Positions 5,724 through 9,962 of a DNA stretch of 9,962 bases are shown here, piece by piece; position 1 is the first letter of the stretch; each line of letters opens with the position of its first letter. Source of the DNA: Prolixibacteraceae bacterium (GTDB taxonomy: Bacteria > Bacteroidota > Bacteroidia > Bacteroidales > Prolixibacteraceae). Location: assembly GCA_016930735.1 (NCBI GenBank), contig JAFGGF010000223.1, positions 1 to 9,962 of the forward strand, written 5' to 3'. The translations under genes were made by a program, and so were the position numbers. A model generated the notes under the pieces. The model saw only the letters and a program-made list of their open reading frames with translations. It did not search any database and was not told the origin of the DNA.

Positions 5724-7172
5724 TTATTCTTTCCAGAAACTTGGAGAAAATAAAACCAGGACAGTTAACAATTCAAGCCTTCCTAAAAGCATTAATCCTG
5801 AAAGGAACCACTTCCCGGCAGGAGCAATATGATAAAAATTTTCAACTGGTCCTACATTCCCCAATCCGGGGCCTATATTTCCGAGGCAGGTTGCAACAGC
5901 CCCCATTGCAGATGGCATATCCGGTTCCATAATTGTAAAAATCACTGAACCAACTATAAAAATCAGGAAATACAGTATAAAAAAAGCAAGGACATTAGTT
6001 ACAATTTTAGAATCAACGGAATGGTTGTTAAACCTAACCGGAATTACCGCATGTGGATGAATCATCCTCTTTAACTCATAATAACTGTTTTTAAGAAGTA
6101 TAACAATCCTCATTATTTTTATTCCCCCGCCGGTCGATCCGGCAGACCCACCAAAAAAGAATAATGAAAAAATAAGGATGGTAAGGAATGGATGCCATAA
6201 CAAGTAATCTGCTGTAACATAACCCGTTGTGGTTATTATTGAAACTACCTGGAACAAAGCATCACGAAATGATTTTTCAACTCCGTAAAGCTGGGATATT
6301 AATAATCCTGCAAATATTATAAGTGTGAAAATTCCGATAAAAGAAATATAATATTTAAATTCTTCATCCTTAAATACCCTGATGAATTTTCCGTTTAATG
6401 CACTAAATGTTAAGGAGAAGTTTGTTCCTGCAAGAAACATAAATATTATTATTACATAATGAATAAATGGAGAGTCCCAATGTGCAATACTGGCCTGTTT
6501 GGTTGAAAATCCCCCGGTAGCCATGGTTGTAAATGAATGACATATAGAATCAAAGAAGCTCATGCCTCCAACCCATAGGAGGATTGCCTCAGAAACAGTT
6601 AGTATAAGATAAATTCCCCAAAGCATTTTTGCTGTTTGTTTTATCTTCGGGCTTATTTTATCGGGAGCAGGCCCTGGTACTTCAGCGGCATAGAGCTGCA
6701 TTCCACCAATACCGAAAATCGGTAAAACTGCCAGTGAAAGGACAATAATTCCCATTCCACCCAGCCATTGGCTGATACTACGCCAGAATAATATTCCGTG
6801 AGGAAGTGCTTCAATATCTCTGAGGATGGAAGATCCTGTTGTAGTGAAACCGGACATTGTTTCAAAAAAGGCATTTGTAAAATCAGGGATATAACCATTG
6901 ATCATATAAGGCAGGCTTCCGAATATGGAAAATACTATCCAGACAAGAGAGACAATTGTAAAACCTTCACGTTTCCCTATTTTTTTTGAAGATTTTCGTG
7001 TAAAAAAAACTACTGCAAGGCCCAAAACTATACATCCGGATGATATAATAAAAAAAGCATTTAAGTCGTCCTCTTTATAAATAATAGAAACCAGTAATGC
7101 CAGCAACATTGCCAATCCTTCCACCAGGACCAGAAATCCAAGTACTCTAAATATAAGTTTTAGGTTAATCAT
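5724..7172 (-). CDS. trkH: Potassium uptake channel subunit TrkH
   Basis: This inner-membrane K+ translocating subunit belongs to the Trk/Ktr/HKT superfamily. The 482-residue length matches TrkH. All four pore-loop filter segments are visible: TTTGSS (110-115), ATGGFS (218-223), TTTGYV (314-319) and CLGNIGPGLG (429-438), each with the filter glycine. The conserved intramembrane gating loop GGSAGSTGGGIK lies at 341-352, and two extra N-terminal hydrophobic segments (~8-31 and ~39-57) precede the first pore unit, as in TrkH. The gene starts 19 nt after the trkA stop, so the two form a transcriptional unit. TrkA supplies the nucleotide-controlled gating ring. The gene ends 7 nt from the convergent YciO-like gene, with only a weak AT-rich inverted repeat (5709-5713/5726-5730) across both stop codons. 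It looks intact. Confidence 0.96.
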   Translation of the reverse strand: MINLKLIFRVLGFLVLVEGLAMLLALLVSIIYKEDDLNAFFIISSGCIVLGLAVVFFTRKSSKKIGKREGFTIVSLVWIVFSIFGSLPYMINGYIPDFTNAFFETMSGFTTTGSSILRDIEALPHGILFWRSISQWLGGMGIIVLSLAVLPIFGIGGMQLYAAEVPGPAPDKISPKIKQTAKMLWGIYLILTVSEAILLWVGGMSFFDSICHSFTTMATGGFSTKQASIAHWDSPFIHYVIIIFMFLAGTNFSLTFSALNGKFIRVFKDEEFKYYISFIGIFTLIIFAGLLISQLYGVEKSFRDALFQVVSIITTTGYVTADYLLWHPFLTILIFSLFFFGGSAGSTGGGIKIMRIVILLKNSYYELKRMIHPHAVIPVRFNNHSVDSKIVTNVLAFFILYFLIFIVGSVIFTIMEPDMPSAMGAVATCLGNIGPGLGNVGPVENFYHIAPAGKWFLSGLMLLGRLELLTVLVLFSPSFWKE

Positions 7173-7191
7173 CCCAGCCCGACAAATAGTA

Positions 7192-8526
7192 TTATTTAAA
7201 GAATTTTTCCAGTTTTTTAATACCTGAAGGCAGGGTAAAAACAGCTACCCGGTCGCCTGCTTCAATCTGGGTGCTCCCATCGGCAACATATCCTTGTTCG
7301 CCCCGGATGTACCCACCGATTTTGGTTTCTTCCGGCAGGTCCAGGTCTTTTATTTGTTTTTCAGTGATTTTAGCATTTGGTTTTACAATAAATTCAAAAA
7401 CTTCGGCTTCTGATGCGGTGAGGCATTTAACATTTGCAATTTCAGCATTTAATGTAAACCTGTAAATATAACTTGCTGCAATCAGTTTTTTATTAATAAT
7501 ACTACCAATATCCATATTTTCGGCTGTATCCATAAATGCCAGGTTTTCAACTTCGGCAATCGACCTTTTGACTCCAAGCGATTTTGCCAGATGGCAGCCA
7601 AGTATATTGGTTTCTGAATTTCCGGTTACAGCAATAAAGGCATCCATGTTTTCAAGCCCTTCTTCCTTTAATAATTCAAGGTTTCTCCCGTCACCGTTAA
7701 TAATCAGGGCATTTTTAAATCTGTCGGCTAATTTTTCACAACACTCACGATCATTCTCGATAACTTTAATCCTGTACTGATCGCCCAGTTTTTCAATGGT
7801 TTTCTGGGCAATCCTGCTACCTCCGATGATCATAATATTTTTAATACCGAATTGTTTCTTCCCGGTCAGCTCAAAAACTTTTTGCTGCGAAGCCCTGGTG
7901 GTTATAAAAAATACTATATCTCCATTAAGGATATAATCTTTCCCATGCGGTATAATTGTTTCACCCCCACGGTTAATTGCAACAGCAAGGATACCTTCAT
8001 CGATATAAGAAAGTTCAGCTAAAGTCTTATTTAAAATAGGGGCATTTTCCCTTATTTTTACACCAAGCAGTAGTAGTTTCCCGTTAGAGAACTCGATTAA
8101 TTGCCTGGTACCGGTTTGTTTAATTGAAGCAACAATTTCTTTGGCGGCAAGGCTTTCCGGGTAAATCAATTCATTGATTCCCATCCGGTCCAGTTTGATC
8201 CTGTATCTTTCCTGCAGGTATTCTGAATTGTTGATACGCGCAATTGTGCGTTCAACGCCAAGAAACTTTGCCATCGAACAGGCTAAAACATTCCTTTCTT
8301 CATAAGGCGTAACAGCAATAAAAAGGTCTGCTTTTGCCAAACCTGTTTCTTTCAGGTCTTCGAATGAATGTGCTGATCCGGTAATGGTTAAAAGATCAAC
8401 TTCTGAACTTATTGATGCGAGTTTGTCAGGATTGTCATCCATTAAAACAATGTCATGATCCTCTTTACTTAGCATTTTAGCAAGGTGTGTCCCGACTTCT
8501 CCTGCGCCCGCAATTACAACTTTCAT
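7192..8526 (-). CDS. trkA: Trk potassium transport regulatory subunit TrkA
   Basis: This cytoplasmic regulator forms a ring under TrkH and gates it in response to NAD(H) and adenine nucleotides. The 444-residue protein has two RCK repeats. The first Rossmann fold opens with GAGEVG (7-12) and has the ribose-binding acidic residue at Asp30/Asp31; its RCK_C (TrkA-C) domain covers ~140-222. The second Rossmann fold starts at ~229 with GGSRIA (235-240) and Glu257; its RCK_C domain covers ~363-443. The second glycine-rich loop is degenerate (Ser and Ala replace two glycines of GxGxxG), so nucleotide binding there may be weaker or different. The start Met directly begins the first beta strand. trkH follows after 19 nt. 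A promoter-like sequence lies upstream, separating this pair from comEC. Confidence 0.96.
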   Translation of the reverse strand: MKVVIAGAGEVGTHLAKMLSKEDHDIVLMDDNPDKLASISSEVDLLTITGSAHSFEDLKETGLAKADLFIAVTPYEERNVLACSMAKFLGVERTIARINNSEYLQERYRIKLDRMGINELIYPESLAAKEIVASIKQTGTRQLIEFSNGKLLLLGVKIRENAPILNKTLAELSYIDEGILAVAINRGGETIIPHGKDYILNGDIVFFITTRASQQKVFELTGKKQFGIKNIMIIGGSRIAQKTIEKLGDQYRIKVIENDRECCEKLADRFKNALIINGDGRNLELLKEEGLENMDAFIAVTGNSETNILGCHLAKSLGVKRSIAEVENLAFMDTAENMDIGSIINKKLIAASYIYRFTLNAEIANVKCLTASEAEVFEFIVKPNAKITEKQIKDLDLPEETKIGGYIRGEQGYVADGSTQIEAGDRVAVFTLPSGIKKLEKFFK

Positions 8527-8549
8527 AATATCATTCTTTTCAGAAGCAA

Positions 8550-8582
8550 CAAAGTAATATATAATAAGTAGTATGTTCCAAA
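8550..8582 (-). promoter_or_regulatory. Candidate Bacteroidota promoter for trkA-trkH
   Basis: In the 104-bp gap between comEC and trkA, the minus strand shows TTTG (8582-8579), a 21-nt spacer, and TTACTTTG (8557-8550), one mismatch from TAnnTTTG. Initiation would fall near 8543, giving a leader of about 15-20 nt. The arrangement matches that upstream of mnmD, and it implies the trk genes need not depend on comEC transcription. Confidence 0.45.
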
Positions 8583-8630
8583 GATAATTTAGCTTTTCTT
8601 GGTTTACTTAACTTCAAATTTACCTTAAAT

Positions 8631-9962
8631 TTAAAAATTTAATACAAATGCTCCTTTTTCTTTTATACAGAATACATTTTGGGGACTTTCTTTTTTCCAA
8701 TAGGTTCCGGATGTAACAATATTTTCAGACCTGAGCTTTTCAGGTTGTGAAAATATCCTGTTTGAATAGACAATATCAAATTCAATATCAGGTATTTTGG
8801 TCTCCTCAACACAAAAACAAATATTTTTATTTTTAAATGACAGAAACGGCTTGTTCAGGTATAAAATATTATCGGAATAAATACTGTCTGTCTTTAAAAG
8901 CATCGGTTTGCCCAGATGGTTTAATGTAATTGTGTTTTCAGCAATTTTAAAGTCGTAATTTTCAAGTTGGGATTCATCATTATAGATTATATAATTTTTC
9001 CGGGCATCTATTAAATGTAAAAACTGTGTATTCCCTGTATTATAAATTATTATTTTGTTTTGCCTGATACAGTTGTATTTGTGAACAATATTTATTGAAA
9101 GAACCATAATAATTGAACCTATTATCATGTGAAGGTATTTCACCTTTTTCTTTGAAATAAACAGGACAAGAAATCCAATAATTGAGTAAAGCAGGATAAA
9201 CTGGATTTTATCGATATGGATGTATTGAATAACTGCAAGAGGAAGTTCTTTGATCCTTTCCAAAAAGAAATACACTGAATCCAGGATAAAAGATATTGCA
9301 TTAGCGAATAATGAAGAAATAATTGGTAAGGGAGAAGTAGTTATTATGGCAATTGAGAGGAATATTAGTAAAAATGCCCCAGGTATTACTATAAAATTTG
9401 ATAACCAGAAGTAAAATGGAAATTGATGAAAATAGTAAATTGTTAATGGAAAAGTTGATAATTGAGCCGCTAATGATACAGAGAATAAGCTCCAACTGTA
9501 TTTAAGAACAAAATTACCTGGATTGAACAGATTGTTTATTTTGGGCTGGAAAAAAACAATACCGGCAACTGCTGAATAGGATAACTGGAATCCGGTTTCA
9601 AAAATTAAATTCGGATTAAAAAACAATAAAATAAAAGCTGAAACTGCCAAAGAATTATAAATATTTACTGGGCGTCGAAGGTTTTCTCCGGTGATTAGTA
9701 CAGAAAACATTAAGGCAGACCTTAATACAGAGGGCGATAATCCGGTTAGTAATGCATAAAACCATAATATGGTTATTGTTATAATAATAAAAAGGTATCT
9801 GCCTGTTTTCAATCTTTTCAAAAAACCAATCAGAAAGTTTATTGCCAGGTAAATAATCCCTACATGAAGCCCCGATACAGCCAGAACATGCATTGCCCCG
9901 CAGGATGAATAAACTTCTTTGGTTTCAGGATCCAAAGCATCTTTATATCCCAGTGTCAGTGC
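8631..9962 (-). CDS. comEC: ComEC/Rec2-family DNA uptake channel protein (5'-partial)
   Basis: The frame runs through the right edge; the Met at 9935 is internal, because the preceding codons encode ALTLGYKDA, typical ComEC sequence. Counted from that Met, HVLAVSGLHVG (16-26), TGLSPSVLRSALM (64-76), and ETGFQLSYSAVAG preceded by FNPNL (~106-125) define the Competence (PF03772) channel domain, with about eight to ten membrane helices up to residue ~285. ComEC moves single-stranded DNA across the inner membrane in natural transformation. The N-terminal OB/DUF4131 part would lie outside the window. The tail (~286-434) is a poorly conserved beta-rich region with no HxHxDH motif, so the metallo-beta-lactamase nuclease domain seen in Bacillus-type ComEC is missing. 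It ends at a normal TAA, 104 bp before trkA, with no clear terminator. Confidence 0.92.
   Translation of the reverse strand, partial: ALTLGYKDALDPETKEVYSSCGAMHVLAVSGLHVGIIYLAINFLIGFLKRLKTGRYLFIIITITILWFYALLTGLSPSVLRSALMFSVLITGENLRRPVNIYNSLAVSAFILLFFNPNLIFETGFQLSYSAVAGIVFFQPKINNLFNPGNFVLKYSWSLFSVSLAAQLSTFPLTIYYFHQFPFYFWLSNFIVIPGAFLLIFLSIAIITTSPLPIISSLFANAISFILDSVYFFLERIKELPLAVIQYIHIDKIQFILLYSIIGFLVLFISKKKVKYLHMIIGSIIMVLSINIVHKYNCIRQNKIIIYNTGNTQFLHLIDARKNYIIYNDESQLENYDFKIAENTITLNHLGKPMLLKTDSIYSDNILYLNKPFLSFKNKNICFCVEETKIPDIEFDIVYSNRIFSQPEKLRSENIVTSGTYWKKESPQNVFCIKEKGAFVLNF

Noticed and set aside
8612..8633. AAATTT repeats after the comEC stop as a terminator
   Set aside because: The stem would be purely A-T and about 6 bp, with no distinct T-run; this is expected by chance in AT-rich DNA.
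9933..9935. ATG at 9935 as the start of comEC
   Set aside because: The preceding in-frame codons encode ALTLGYKDA, normal ComEC sequence, so the gene continues past the right edge.
1..9962. A new defence, mobile or biosynthetic system spanning the window
   Set aside because: All genes belong to recognisable families, mostly housekeeping; there are no integrases, direct terminal repeats, CRISPR-like arrays or clustered uncharacterised genes.

Overview
The window reads as an AT-rich chromosomal segment of a Bacteroidota bacterium, probably Bacteroidales/Marinilabiliales-like. Start codons lack Shine-Dalgarno sequences. Two promoters fit the Bacteroidota pattern (TTTG, about 21 nt, then T-n-n-n-TTTG). 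The gene families also fit: a standalone MnmD, DUF3127, FKBP lipoproteins, and a ComEC without a nuclease domain. Coding density is very high and no gap exceeds about 120 bp. I see no mobile element, CRISPR array, tRNA or rRNA.

Layout, left to right. (1) The 3' part of a multiheme c-type cytochrome fused to HEAT and TPR repeats (+, cut by the left edge) is followed by yaaA (+), a peroxide-stress protein. (2) A minus-strand cluster, in transcription order, holds mnmD (tRNA wobble-uridine methyltransferase), an FKBP prolyl isomerase without a signal peptide, a second FKBP that is a lipoprotein, a terminator-like hairpin, and a DUF3127 protein whose last residues resemble the SSB C-terminal tip. 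DUF3127 converges on yaaA with 5 nt between the stop codons. (3) A 119-bp divergent spacer separates mnmD from a YciO/YrdC/Sua5-family gene (+). (4) A second minus-strand block runs comEC (cut by the right edge), then trkA and trkH. The trk pair has its own promoter-like sequence and converges on the YciO-like gene with 7 nt between the stop codons.

Functional links. TrkA and TrkH form one potassium-uptake system: a cytoplasmic nucleotide-binding ring and a membrane channel subunit. The two FKBPs are a tandem duplication whose products probably work on opposite sides of the inner membrane. The other genes look like independent housekeeping or stress functions. I find no convincing new multi-gene system. 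The most interesting leads are the SSB-like tail of DUF3127, the Cys/His cluster in the signal-less FKBP, and the terminator/promoter overlap upstream of DUF3127.
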